The notes under the pieces: model-generated | Seen by the model: the letters and a program-made list of their open reading frames with translations, nothing else | Told to the model about the DNA's origin: nothing | Databases searched by the model: none | Shown: in pieces, positions 1-8,357 of the stretch | How positions within the stretch are numbered: position 1 is the stretch's first letter | Layout: every line of letters begins with the position of its first letter | From: Mycobacteroides abscessus ATCC 19977 | GTDB taxonomy: Bacteria > Actinomycetota > Actinomycetes > Mycobacteriales > Mycobacteriaceae | NCBI RefSeq assembly: GCF_000069185.1 | Contig: NC_010397.1 | Location: 4,712,001-4,776,000, forward strand | Direction: 5' to 3' | DNA length: 64,000 nucleotides | Made by a program: the position numbers and the translations under genes

Positions 1-60
1 CCTAAACGAGCCCTAAAACAGCCGATTTCCGCATATTTGGGCATGCTCGCGGAAAGGAAA

Positions 61-1650
61 TCAGACCGTGGCGTACTTCTGGCGCAGCGCCTTCTTGTCC
101 AGCTTGCCCAGCGCGGTCAGCGGCAATGAGTCGGCGATGATCACGTGCTTGGGCGACTGCACCGAACCCTTGCGTTCCTTGACCGCGGACTGAATCTCGG
201 AGGTCATCAACGCGACCGCCTCCTCGTCGGATGACGCGTCGGAGCGCAGCACGACGATCGCGGTCACCGCTTCGCCCCACTTCTCGTCGGGCACTCCGAT
301 AACACCGACCTGAGCAACCGAAGGATGCTCAGCGACAACGTCTTCCACCTCACGCGGGAAGACATTGAAGCCACCGGTGACGATCATGTCCTTGGTGCGG
401 TCGACGATGAACCAGAAGCCGTCTTCGTCCTCGCGCGCGACATCTCCGGTGCGCAGCCAGCCGTTCTTGAATGTTTCGGCGGTCTGTTCGGGCAGACCCC
501 AGTAGCCGCCCGCTACCAGTGGGCCGGCGACGCAGATCTCGCCCGGCTCACCCTGTTTGACCGGCCGATCGTTCTCATCGAGCAGGGCGGTGCGCAGGAA
601 CGCCGAGGGTCGGCCACAGCTGGACAGCCGCTTGGCATCGTGATCGCCCTTGGCCAGATAGCTGATCACCATGGGCGCCTCGGACTGACCGAAGTACTGC
701 GCGAAAATCGGCCCGAATCGCTCGATGGCCTCCGCCAGGCGCACCGGGTTGATGGCCGAGGCACCGTAGTAGACGGTCTGCAGTGAAGATAGGTCGCGGG
801 TGCGTGAATCCGGGTGGTCCAACAGCGCGTAGATCATCGACGGCACCAGCATGGTGGCGGTGATCTGGTGTTCCTCGATCGCGGCCAGTACGGCACCCGC
901 GTCGAACTTGGGTAGCACCACCATCGACCCGCCTTTCATCAAGGTGGGCATGAAAAAGGCGGCACCGGCATGCGAAAGCGGAGTGCACATCAGGAACTTG
1001 GGACGTTCCGGCCACTCCCATTCGGCCAGCTGGATCTGCGTCATGGTGAGAATGGACTGCGAGGTACCGATGACACCCTTGGGCTTACCGGTGGTCCCGC
1101 CCGTGTAAGTGAGACCGTTGATGTGGTCCGGCGACAGATTGATCGGTGTCAAGGGCCTGGCCGCGAAGCCCGCGGCCGCGGCAACCAGATCCTGGCCCAC
1201 CTCGGCCAGTTCTGCGGGCACCGGCCCCAGCGTGAGCACGCGCGTCAACGTCGGCACCTTGGCCACCAGCGCCGCCGCGCGTTCCACGAATTGCGGTGTG
1301 GGATCAATGACGAGCGTGGTGATCTTGGCATCGGCCAAGACATAGGCGTGATCATCGAGCGAACCGAGCGGATGCAGCGCGGTGCGGCGAGTGCCGAGCA
1401 ACTGCCCGGCACCGATCACCAACAGCACTTCGGGCCGGTTGAGCGCCAACATGCCCTGCCCGTCGGTGGGGTCGGGTACCAGCTCGATGAAGGCTTGGAT
1501 GTACTTACTGATCTCGTCGGCCATTTGCGCGCCAGTCAGAGTCACGTCGCCGAGTACCAACGCGGGGGCATCCCTATTGCGCTTGAGCGCGGATACCAGC
1601 AGGTGCCCGGAGTTGATGGACCCGTGCAGCGGGTCGAATGGATCAGGCAT
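61..1650 (-). CDS. FadD-type acyl-CoA synthetase (AMP-binding)
   Basis: The protein should activate a fatty or other carboxylic acid to its acyl-AMP and then to the CoA thioester. Visible ANL-family motifs are YTGGTTGKPKGV (AMP/P-loop, about residue 190), YFGQSE, WLRTGDVA, KDMIVTGGFNVFPREVED and the C-terminal [12 protein letters not shown] with the catalytic lysine. The 529-residue length is normal for a stand-alone enzyme and no carrier domain is present. I place the start at the ATG at 1650, preceded by AGGAG; a TTG four codons upstream is also open. A KstR-type palindrome lies 47 bp upstream, so a steroid or side-chain acid is a plausible substrate. The substrate itself cannot be read from the sequence. 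Confidence 0.88.
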   Translation of the reverse strand: MPDPFDPLHGSINSGHLLVSALKRNRDAPALVLGDVTLTGAQMADEISKYIQAFIELVPDPTDGQGMLALNRPEVLLVIGAGQLLGTRRTALHPLGSLDDHAYVLADAKITTLVIDPTPQFVERAAALVAKVPTLTRVLTLGPVPAELAEVGQDLVAAAAGFAARPLTPINLSPDHINGLTYTGGTTGKPKGVIGTSQSILTMTQIQLAEWEWPERPKFLMCTPLSHAGAAFFMPTLMKGGSMVVLPKFDAGAVLAAIEEHQITATMLVPSMIYALLDHPDSRTRDLSSLQTVYYGASAINPVRLAEAIERFGPIFAQYFGQSEAPMVISYLAKGDHDAKRLSSCGRPSAFLRTALLDENDRPVKQGEPGEICVAGPLVAGGYWGLPEQTAETFKNGWLRTGDVAREDEDGFWFIVDRTKDMIVTGGFNVFPREVEDVVAEHPSVAQVGVIGVPDEKWGEAVTAIVVLRSDASSDEEAVALMTSEIQSAVKERKGSVQSPKHVIIADSLPLTALGKLDKKALRQKYATV

Positions 1651-1696
1651 CGCGCTCCTCAATGAATGGTCGCCGATCAGGCACTTCGCTCGACGT

Positions 1697-1710
1697 TAGA
1701 ACATGTTCTA
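1697..1710. promoter_or_regulatory. KstR-type operator
   Basis: The 14-bp perfect palindrome TAGAACATGTTCTA fits the published consensus TnnAACnnGTTnnA for KstR, the TetR-family repressor of mycobacterial cholesterol catabolism. It sits between the acyl-CoA synthetase gene and the divergent secreted-protein gene. Control of the synthetase is the simpler reading. Confidence 0.65.
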
Positions 1711-1800
1711 TTTTTGGGCAAGAACGCGCCCACCCACCGGCCACGTAGCACCTCGGCCGATACCCGGTGAAACTCTCAATGGCCTTGCTACGCTCGTTAA

Positions 1801-2133
1801 ATGATCAGGTCAACGGCAAGTGGCGCACTGTTCATCGCGATGATGACGTTTGCCCCAGCTTTCGCAGGTGCCGACCCGGCGGATCCCGACCCGTTCAACC
1901 CCGGTGATTGCATCGGCAACGCCAATGCCGTCTGCAACGTTGGCCCCTACGGACCGAACAGCATGTCCAATCCCGCCAACCCGGCCAGCCCGCTGAACCC
2001 CAACAACCCCGCCAACCCGGCCAGCCCGCTGAACCCCAACAACCCGGCCAATCCCGCCAGTCCCATGAATCCGAACAATCCCGCGAACCCCGCCAGCCCG
2101 CTGAACCCGATGAACCACCCGGGTCAGCCCTGA
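1801..2133 (+). CDS. Secreted Asn/Pro-rich repeat protein
   Basis: This 110-residue protein begins with a signal peptide (residues 1 to about 23, hydrophobic LFIAMMTFAPAFAGA), followed by a short region with two cysteines (GDCIGNANAVC). It then has four tandem copies of a 12-residue unit, NPANPASPLNPN, and ends NHPGQP. The low-complexity repeat and export signal suggest a cell-wall or extracellular protein. No enzymatic motif is visible and I do not recognise a named family. It is transcribed away from the acyl-CoA synthetase gene. The ATG at 1801 gives a complete signal peptide. Confidence 0.7.
   Translation: MIRSTASGALFIAMMTFAPAFAGADPADPDPFNPGDCIGNANAVCNVGPYGPNSMSNPANPASPLNPNNPANPASPLNPNNPANPASPMNPNNPANPASPLNPMNHPGQP
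1969..2112 (+). repeat. Four tandem 36-bp coding repeats
   Basis: Four in-frame 36-bp units (1969-2004, 2005-2040, 2041-2076, 2077-2112) each encode NPANPASP(L/M)NP(N/M). The units differ mainly at third codon positions. This makes the tract a candidate for copy-number variation between strains. Confidence 0.9.
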
Positions 2134-2140
2134 CGCGCCC

Positions 2141-3238
2141 TTAGGCCGCGGTAAATCCCTTGGCCCGCCGCGTATCGAGCGGGCCCCACAGCGTGGACTT
2201 GACTTCCGCTCGCACCAGCGGCACGACCTCTTCGGCGAACCGACGCAAGGTGTCCTTCTGTTCCTCGAAGTCGGCCTCGGGACTCAACGAGATCGATTGG
2301 AACTCGTGTCCAAACGCCTCATGCCAGTCAAGGATCTTCTCGGCCACCCGTTCCGGTGAACCGGCGAGCACCGGCCCGCGGTCCGCGGCATCCTCGATGG
2401 ATTCAAAGGAAGGAAACTTACCGACGGCCTTGGGATGCGCTTTGAGCTTCGCCATCTGCGCCAGGCGCGCCTCGTAGATCGGCCGATACTGCGCGATGGC
2501 CTGTTCCGTCGTGTCCGCCAGGTACAGCCCACCCGAACCAGCACCCACGTACAGTTGCGCGGGGTCGTGCCCGTGATGGGCGTACAGCTCACGATATCTG
2601 TCGATGAGCACTCGGTAGTTCTCCTTGGGCTGCAAGGCATTTGCGGTGACTATCGGGTCGCCCCACTTGGCCGCGAGCTCGACCGCAAAGGTTGAAGTCG
2701 CCGAGCCATGCCAGATACGGAACGGTCCGTCATACGGTCGTGGCAGTGTGGTCGCGTCGGCCAGCGGGTGCCGGTGCACCCCGACCCAGTCGACGTGCTC
2801 CTCACGCAACAACCGCCGGAGGAGCTCGTAGTTCTCCTGTAGGTACTCGTACTGCTTGGCGATATCCAGACCCATCAAGGGGTACTGACGATCCTCATTG
2901 CCCTTCCCGATCACTATCTCGAGCCGGCCCCGGCTGAGTTGGTCGATGGTGGCGAAGTCCTCGGCCGCGCGCACGGGATCCAGCAGTGACAAGACCGTCA
3001 CGCCGGTGGACAGCAGTATCCGGTCGGTCGCGGCCGCCACCGCTCCCAGCAGCACGGTGGGCGCCGAGGAAAGCACGTCACCAGCATGTCGTTCCCCAAC
3101 GGCGAAGGAATCAAAACCCAAATTCTCGGCCAACACCGCGGTCTCGATCACCCTGTTCAGCCGCTCCGCAGCCGGCGCCAACGCCCTTGTCGCCGGGTTT
3201 GGCAGGTGGAAGACAATGTCGAGTAGCTGGAAGCGCAT
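2141..3238 (-). CDS. LLM-class flavin-dependent oxidoreductase
   Basis: This 365-residue protein belongs to the luciferase-like monooxygenase fold, which uses FMN or F420. It opens with a beta strand (MRFQLLDIVFHLPN), followed by FDSFAVGERHAGDVLSSAPTV-type sequence and DRILLSTGVTVLSLLDPVRAAEDFATIDQLSRGR, the characteristic TIM-barrel core. A typical C-terminal segment, GSPERVAEKILDWHEAFG, follows. Length and order match bacterial family members. The FMN/F420 choice and the substrate cannot be decided here. It is divergent from the VOC gene 51 bp away. Confidence 0.88.
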   Translation of the reverse strand: MRFQLLDIVFHLPNPATRALAPAAERLNRVIETAVLAENLGFDSFAVGERHAGDVLSSAPTVLLGAVAAATDRILLSTGVTVLSLLDPVRAAEDFATIDQLSRGRLEIVIGKGNEDRQYPLMGLDIAKQYEYLQENYELLRRLLREEHVDWVGVHRHPLADATTLPRPYDGPFRIWHGSATSTFAVELAAKWGDPIVTANALQPKENYRVLIDRYRELYAHHGHDPAQLYVGAGSGGLYLADTTEQAIAQYRPIYEARLAQMAKLKAHPKAVGKFPSFESIEDAADRGPVLAGSPERVAEKILDWHEAFGHEFQSISLSPEADFEEQKDTLRRFAEEVVPLVRAEVKSTLWGPLDTRRAKGFTAA

Positions 3239-3289
3239 ATTGCCAGTATGCCTAAGCGGACTTCGGTCCGGCAGGGAGGAAAAGCTCTG

Positions 3290-3955
3290 ATGATCACCGA
3301 ACTGGACTCGGTGCTCCTGGACGTTCCAAATCTCGGTGAGGCAAAGGACGCGTACTCACGGCTGTTCAACAGCTCCGCGCCGCACCCCCAGTTACACCTC
3401 GGACTCCCGCGATGGGCCTCCCATCCCGGGATGCTGTTTCGCGTGGACGACCTCGACTGCGCGGCCCGGACAGTCGCTCGGCGCGGGCTCGCGCTGACCG
3501 TGCACGGAGATCTCGCGACGGGCGAGTCCAACGGAGTGACCCTTGGGCTGAGCGGGCAACCGCCCGCCGTTCCCCAACCGGACGCAGACAGCTGCCAGAT
3601 AGATCACCTGGTGCTGTTCTCTCCCAACCGCGACAGGATCATCGCGACCTTGTGCGGACGCTTGGGCTTCGATCTACGCTTGGATCGCCTGCAATCGTGG
3701 GGAGTACACCAATTGTTCTTCCGGGGCGCGGGCTTGGTGGTTGAGGTGGTGCTGCGCGACGATGACCCGTCCGGCCCGGACTCACTGTGGGGAATCGCCT
3801 GGCGCACTGCCGACATCGAAGCCTCACATGCCCGCTTGAGCGGGGCTGGTGCCACGCTCGGTGATATCCGCAATGGTCACAAGCCGGGCACCCGGGTCGT
3901 CACGGTCAAAGATCCGGCGCTGGCGTTGCCCACGATCCTGATCGAACAACGCTAG
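3290..3955 (+). CDS. VOC (glyoxalase-fold) family protein
   Basis: This 221-residue protein carries two betaalphabetabetabeta units of the vicinal oxygen chelate superfamily. The N-terminal unit reads ITELDSVLLDVPNLGEAKDAY and the second begins around QIDHLVLFSPNRDRIIATL and runs to the C-terminal ILIEQR. It resembles the VOC-like proteins common in actinobacteria that act on lactoyl-thioesters, catechols or antibiotics, but the substrate is unknown. I use the ATG at 3290 because AGGGAGGA lies 9 bp upstream. An in-frame ATG at 3248 has no ribosome binding site. The next gene starts 9 bp after the stop, so the two are probably co-transcribed. Confidence 0.75.
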   Translation: MITELDSVLLDVPNLGEAKDAYSRLFNSSAPHPQLHLGLPRWASHPGMLFRVDDLDCAARTVARRGLALTVHGDLATGESNGVTLGLSGQPPAVPQPDADSCQIDHLVLFSPNRDRIIATLCGRLGFDLRLDRLQSWGVHQLFFRGAGLVVEVVLRDDDPSGPDSLWGIAWRTADIEASHARLSGAGATLGDIRNGHKPGTRVVTVKDPALALPTILIEQR

Positions 3956-3964
3956 CTTGGAACC

Positions 3965-4813
3965 ATGACGACTCCGAATTCCGGCAGCTGGCAACCCGAC
4001 CCCGACGGACGATACGAATTCCGCTGGCACGACGGACAGCGCTGGACGGATCAAGTAGCGCACCAAGGCTCGGTCAGTACGGCCCCGCTGGGAGGTGCAG
4101 CGGCTCAGCCCGCAGCACCGGATCAGCCCGCGGGCGACCAATTCTCCGGTATCAGTGGGGATTTGGTGGATGGCCGGTTCAGTGAAAATGAAGCCAAACC
4201 GATCTCCAACCAGAACGCGAAGCTGTTGCGCGTCCGCCTCGGAGAACCGTTCTTGGCGCGCCAAGGATCGATGGTGGCGTATCAGGGCAGCGTCGACTTC
4301 GCTTTCGAGGGCGGCGGCGCAGCCAAGTTCCTGAAAAAGGCGCTGACCGGCGAGGGCCTTCCGCTCATGCGCTGTTCGGGCCAGGGCGACGTGTTCCTTG
4401 CCGAGCGCGCCTTCGATGTGCACCTGCTGAATCTGAACAACGCGGGCCTGTCCATCAGTGGCAAGAATGTGCTGGCCTTTTCCGCGGGCCTGAACTGGAA
4501 TATCGAGCGAGTCAGGGGCGCCAGCGTGGTGACGGGCGGCCTGTTCAACACCACCTTGCGCGGCACCGGTTGGGTGGCGCTGACCACCGACGGGCCGCCA
4601 GTTGTGCTCAATGCCGCCGAGGCACCGACGTTCGCCGACACCAATGCGGTAGTGGCCTGGTCGTCGAACTTGCAGACTCAACTCAAAACCAGCTTCAAGG
4701 CCGGCGCTCTCATCGGCCGCGGCTCCGGGGAGGCCCTTCAGGTCTCGTTCCAGGGGCGCGGCTTCGTCATCGTGCAACCGTCCGAGGGCATACCTGTCGT
4801 CACTGCGGGCTGA
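3965..4813 (+). CDS. DUF2510-AIM24 family protein
   Basis: The first ~35 residues (GSWQPDPDGRYEFRWHDGQRW) form a DUF2510 motif, a short tryptophan-rich element usually found at the N terminus of actinobacterial envelope or membrane-associated proteins. After a Gln/Ala/Pro linker, residues ~60-282 match the AIM24 family beta-structured domain, with LLRVRLGEPFLARQGSMVAYQG and GLSISGKNVLAFS. The biochemical role of AIM24 proteins in bacteria is unknown. It follows the VOC gene with a 9-bp gap. Confidence 0.8.
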   Translation: MTTPNSGSWQPDPDGRYEFRWHDGQRWTDQVAHQGSVSTAPLGGAAAQPAAPDQPAGDQFSGISGDLVDGRFSENEAKPISNQNAKLLRVRLGEPFLARQGSMVAYQGSVDFAFEGGGAAKFLKKALTGEGLPLMRCSGQGDVFLAERAFDVHLLNLNNAGLSISGKNVLAFSAGLNWNIERVRGASVVTGGLFNTTLRGTGWVALTTDGPPVVLNAAEAPTFADTNAVVAWSSNLQTQLKTSFKAGALIGRGSGEALQVSFQGRGFVIVQPSEGIPVVTAG

Positions 4814-4817
4814 CGCG

Positions 4818-5678
4818 TCAGCGGTCTCCCAGCACTACCGAAAGCTCACGAGCGCCGCGCATCAACGTCGCGATCAATGTCTCCCGCACCACCCGGGTCG
4901 CCCGCGGCAAAAGCGGTCCCAGCTGTAGTTCGTATCGCGCCTCCGCGCCGTCAAATATGGGTGCAGCCAAATAGCTGATCGGCAGCACTTCGTCGGACGT
5001 CAGCTCATCGCGCGAATAGGGACGCGATGTGAGCCGGGAAAGCTGGCGCAGCAGCCGTTCGCGCAATGCCGCCTCCATCACCTCCGACCCCACCGAGCCC
5101 AGTAGATCCGAGAGCAGGTCGACCATCCCGGTGTCATCGTGATCGGGGCGATAAACCACGTATCCGCAATCCGACACCTGCTGCAAGAGCCGCTGACCGG
5201 ACCGCGCACTCAATCCTGCTGCCGTACCAAGCCATTGCTCGCATTCCTCGGCGGCTCGCCACGGCATGACCGCCGACCCGGCCGGAAATGCCAGCGGAAT
5301 ACTCTGGCCCACAGCGAATCCGGTGACAGCGCGGCGGCCCGCCTGCGCCTTGGCTACCACGGTCAATGCCTTCGCGCTGATGCGGCTGATCGTCGCACCG
5401 GCCTGTGCCTCCGCGGCAATCCGGGCCAGCAGCTGCTGCGCCTCCCGCGGCATGCTGGTGTCAACGGCGCGTGGCAATGATGCGCCGATGCGGTAGCGAA
5501 GCTCGTCGTCGCGCGCCACCCAGCCTGCCGCTTCCAGCTCGTTCACCACGGCAGTCGCGGTGGCGCGAGAAATGCCCGTGCTGGCGGCGATCTCACTGAC
5601 CGTTTTGGGTTGCATTGCAGCTGCAAGCATTTCGACGATACGAACCACACGAGCCGTCGGCGGTGAGCTGGCCGGCAT
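4818..5678 (-). CDS. IclR-family transcriptional regulator
   Basis: The N-terminal winged helix ([45 protein letters not shown]) and a ~180-residue effector-binding region fit the IclR family. The start is the ATG at 5678, preceded by GAGGGGGAAC; an upstream in-frame codon at 5723 lacks a ribosome binding site. It is divergent from the SDR/dehydrogenase pair at 5770-7647 and probably controls it through the inverted repeat in the 91-bp intergenic space. Confidence 0.82.
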   Translation of the reverse strand: MPASSPPTARVVRIVEMLAAAMQPKTVSEIAASTGISRATATAVVNELEAAGWVARDDELRYRIGASLPRAVDTSMPREAQQLLARIAAEAQAGATISRISAKALTVVAKAQAGRRAVTGFAVGQSIPLAFPAGSAVMPWRAAEECEQWLGTAAGLSARSGQRLLQQVSDCGYVVYRPDHDDTGMVDLLSDLLGSVGSEVMEAALRERLLRQLSRLTSRPYSRDELTSDEVLPISYLAAPIFDGAEARYELQLGPLLPRATRVVRETLIATLMRGARELSVVLGDR

Positions 5679-5723
5679 AAGTTCCCCCTCTTGTGTGACG
5701 CACGGTGCGGGTCTAGAGTGCAT

Positions 5724-5755
5724 CGACTATTCGCCCCATGGTAGTCGAATACTCG
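5724..5755. promoter_or_regulatory. Imperfect inverted repeat, candidate IclR operator
   Basis: CGACTATTCG (5724-5733) and CGAATACTCG (5746-5755) are inverted with one mismatch across a 12-bp spacer. They lie between the divergent IclR and SDR genes, just upstream of the SDR start at 5770. Confidence 0.45.
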
Positions 5756-5769
5756 ACACGGAGGACGCC

Positions 5770-6561
5770 ATGATCCTGGACCGTTTTAAACTTGATGGCA
5801 ATGTCGCCGTCGTCACCGGCGCGGGTCGCGGCCTCGGTGCGGCGATCGCGGAGGCCTTCGCTCAGGCCGGTGCCGACGTACTGATCGCCTCACGCACCGA
5901 GTCCCAACTGCGCGAGGTCGCCGCGAAAGTACAGGCGGCGGGCCGCCAGGCCGAGGTCGTCGTCGCCGATCTGTCCGATACCGAAGCCTCCGCCGCGCTA
6001 GCGCAGAAGGCAGTCGATCGGTTCGGGCGACTCGATGTCGTGGTCAACAATGTGGGCGGCACCATGCCGAAACCCTTCTTGGACACCACCAACGACGATC
6101 TCGCCGAGGCGTTCTCCTTCAACGTCCTCAGCGGACACGCACTCCTGCGCGCGGCCGTGCCGCACCTACTCAAGTCGGACAACGCGTCGGTCATCAACAT
6201 CACCTCGACGATGGGACGTTTGCCCGGGCGCGCGTTCCTGGGTTACTGCACCGCAAAGGGCGCGCTGGCCCACTACACACGCACGGCAGCAATGGATCTA
6301 AGTCCCCGCATCCGTGTCAATGGCATAGCTCCGGGCTCCATCCTCACCTCTGCACTTGAGGTGGTCGCAGGCAATGACGAGATGCGCAACACGCTGGAGC
6401 AGAACACACCCCTGCACCGACTCGGGGATCCGGCCGACATCGCCGCCGCCGCGGTCTACCTCGCCTCGCCGGCGGGCAGCTTCCTGACCGGCAAGGTGCT
6501 CGAGGTCGACGGTGGTTTGATCGCGCCCAACCTCGACATCCCGCTGCCGGACCTCGCTTAG
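5770..6561 (+). CDS. SDR-family oxidoreductase
   Basis: This is a 263-residue classical short-chain dehydrogenase. The cofactor motif TGAGRGLG is near residue 16, NNVGG is near residue 95, and the catalytic motif is YCTAKGA after a conserved serine (INITSTMGR). The C terminus reads [15 protein letters not shown]. The longer open frame back to 5560 runs antisense to the IclR gene, so I use the ATG at 5770. The dehydrogenase gene downstream begins 13 bp after the stop, indicating an operon. Confidence 0.88.
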   Translation: MILDRFKLDGNVAVVTGAGRGLGAAIAEAFAQAGADVLIASRTESQLREVAAKVQAAGRQAEVVVADLSDTEASAALAQKAVDRFGRLDVVVNNVGGTMPKPFLDTTNDDLAEAFSFNVLSGHALLRAAVPHLLKSDNASVINITSTMGRLPGRAFLGYCTAKGALAHYTRTAAMDLSPRIRVNGIAPGSILTSALEVVAGNDEMRNTLEQNTPLHRLGDPADIAAAAVYLASPAGSFLTGKVLEVDGGLIAPNLDIPLPDLA

Positions 6562-6573
6562 GAAGGGCACGAG

Positions 6574-7647
6574 ATGACGAAGACACGTGTAGCCGTCTGG
6601 GGTACAGGCAATGTCGGCCAGCACGCCCTCGCCGGCGTGATCACCGACCCGAGCATGGAACTTGTCGGGGTATGGGTCTCCGGGAGCAACAAGGCCGGAA
6701 AGGACGCCGGTGCGTTGGCGGGACTAGACATCCTCACCGGCATCACCGCTACGACCGATGCCGCGCAGATTCTGGCACTCAGGCCCGACTGCGTGGTGTA
6801 TACCGCCATGACCGACAACCGCCTCATGGAGGCCCTGAAAGATCTGACCGACCTGCTGTCTGCCGGAATCAACGTTGCCGCCAGCGCACCGGTGTTTCTG
6901 CAATATCCCTGGGGCGTGCTGCCGGAAAATATGCTGACACCCATTGAAAATGCCGCACGAGAAGGTAACTCGTCGATCTTCGCCGGCGGCATCGACCCCG
7001 GTTTCGCCAACGACCTACTGCCGCTGGCACTCATGGGCACCTGCCAGCGCATCGATCAAGTGCGCTGCATCGAAATTGTCGACTACGCCACCTACGACAG
7101 CGCAACAGTGATGTTTGACGTCATGGGATTTGGTAAGCCCATGGAAGAAACGCCCATGCTGCTGCAGCCGGGGGTGCTGTCGCTGGCCTGGGGCTCAGTC
7201 GTGCGGCAACTCGCAGCCGGCCTCGGCGTCGAATTGGACGAGGTCACCGAAGTATACGAAAAGCTGTCCGCACCTGAAGATTTCGATATTTCATCGGGTC
7301 ATATTCCAGCGGGCACCATGGCCGCACTGCACTTCGAAGTGCGCGGCATCAAGGACGGCCGGGCGGTGACTGTCCTGGAGCACTTCACCCGGCTACGCGA
7401 AGATCTGGCGCCAAACTGGCCACAACCCGCCCACGAAGGCGGCACCTACCGGGTGGAAATCACTGGAGAGCCCAGTTACCTGCTGGATCTCGGCTCATTC
7501 AGCGCGCGGGGTGATCACAACTATGCCAATCTGATTGCGACCGCCATGCGGGTGGTCAACGCGGTGCCTGCCGTGGTCGCCGCCGAGGCAGGCATTCGTA
7601 CCACGCTCGATCTGCCCCTGATCACCGGTAAGGGAAGGGCTGTCTAG
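6574..7647 (+). CDS. NAD(P)-dependent dehydrogenase, dihydrodipicolinate reductase-like fold
   Basis: The 357-residue protein opens with a Rossmann motif, RVAVWGTGNVGQHALAGV, followed by a second domain typical of the mycobacterial family annotated as dihydrodipicolinate reductase-like or NAD(P)H-dependent amine dehydrogenase. It is too long and too divergent to be DapB itself. GAAGGGCACGAG just upstream supplies a ribosome binding site. It is paired with the SDR gene, so the two enzymes may carry out successive redox steps. The substrate is unknown. Its 3' end overlaps the convergent TetR gene by 4 bp. Confidence 0.78.
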   Translation: MTKTRVAVWGTGNVGQHALAGVITDPSMELVGVWVSGSNKAGKDAGALAGLDILTGITATTDAAQILALRPDCVVYTAMTDNRLMEALKDLTDLLSAGINVAASAPVFLQYPWGVLPENMLTPIENAAREGNSSIFAGGIDPGFANDLLPLALMGTCQRIDQVRCIEIVDYATYDSATVMFDVMGFGKPMEETPMLLQPGVLSLAWGSVVRQLAAGLGVELDEVTEVYEKLSAPEDFDISSGHIPAGTMAALHFEVRGIKDGRAVTVLEHFTRLREDLAPNWPQPAHEGGTYRVEITGEPSYLLDLGSFSARGDHNYANLIATAMRVVNAVPAVVAAEAGIRTTLDLPLITGKGRAV

Positions 7648-8234
7648 TCGACGTGCGGCTTCGGCTTCGCGTCAGCGGGGACGTACAGCTGGACCAGTTC
7701 CACGAGCCGCTGACCGACATCGTCAAGCGCCTCCGTCGACTGGGCCGCGATCGACATGATGACCGCTCCTTCGATGGCCGCGATCATCGTGCTGGCCAAT
7801 GACCGTGCCGTCTCGCCGTCGACGTCGTAGCGCACCAGCCGGTCGATGAGTATCTTCTGCCAGCTCTCGAACGCATCCGCCGCCACTGCCGCCGCCTCGG
7901 GAGCCTCAGTACGCCCCAACACCGCCGCCACCACCGGGCAGCCGGCCTGCATCTCGGTCTCGGCGAGTTGCGCCTTCCAGAGCTCGATGAACAGCTGAAT
8001 CCCGCGCGCAGGATCGACGTCGTCACCGGCCGCCTTGATGATGGCGGTGAGTTCGTTCCCCGCGAGCCTGGTCGCCTCGGCGACGAGTTCCTGCTTACCG
8101 CCCGGGAAGTTCAGATAGATGGTGCGCCGCGAGACACCGCTGTCCTCCAGGAGCGCATTGAGGCCCGTCCCCGCCACACCCCTGCGTCGCACCAGACCAG
8201 TCACACTGGCGATCAAGGTGTCCCGTGCTGACAT
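7644..8234 (-). CDS. TetR/AcrR-family regulator
   Basis: The 196-residue protein has an N-terminal helix-turn-helix (GVAGTGLNALLEDSGVSRRTIYLNFPGGKQELVAEA) and a C-terminal helical domain of the YxaF/LmrA-like subgroup. It is divergent from the old-yellow-enzyme gene. The shared intergenic region contains two related 16-bp dyads, so it most likely represses the OYE/Ddn-type pair and itself in response to an electrophilic or aromatic ligand. Confidence 0.88.
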   Translation of the reverse strand: MSARDTLIASVTGLVRRRGVAGTGLNALLEDSGVSRRTIYLNFPGGKQELVAEATRLAGNELTAIIKAAGDDVDPARGIQLFIELWKAQLAETEMQAGCPVVAAVLGRTEAPEAAAVAADAFESWQKILIDRLVRYDVDGETARSLASTMIAAIEGAVIMSIAAQSTEALDDVGQRLVELVQLYVPADAKPKPHVD

Positions 8235-8269
8235 CGCCGTACTGCCTCCAAAACATGTCAGGTGTTAGC

Positions 8270-8343
8270 TATACCGCTCAGTCTACCGACACGCCTCCGA
8301 CGTGGGCAGATATTCGCGATATTGCACTATACCGATCGGTGTA
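8270..8343. promoter_or_regulatory. Two TetR-type operator dyads
   Basis: TATACCGATCGGTGTA (8328-8343) contains the perfect decamer ACCGATCGGT. TATACCGCTCAGTCTA (8270-8285) is a degenerate copy of the same 16-bp site. The two flank the promoter region between the TetR gene and the OYE gene. Confidence 0.65.
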
Positions 8344-8357
8344 CTACCGTCGCCGGC

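Noticed and set aside
1..60. Possible terminator or gene end at the window start
   Set aside because: Only intergenic sequence is visible and no clear dyad or coding frame can be supported.
2..280. Open frame antisense/overlapping the 3' end of the FadD gene
   Set aside because: Its translation is Arg/Gly-rich with no recognisable domain and it lies within the FadD coding region in another frame.
5560..5769. N-terminal extension of the SDR frame
   Set aside because: It runs antisense through the IclR gene; the SDR family begins at the ATG at 5770.
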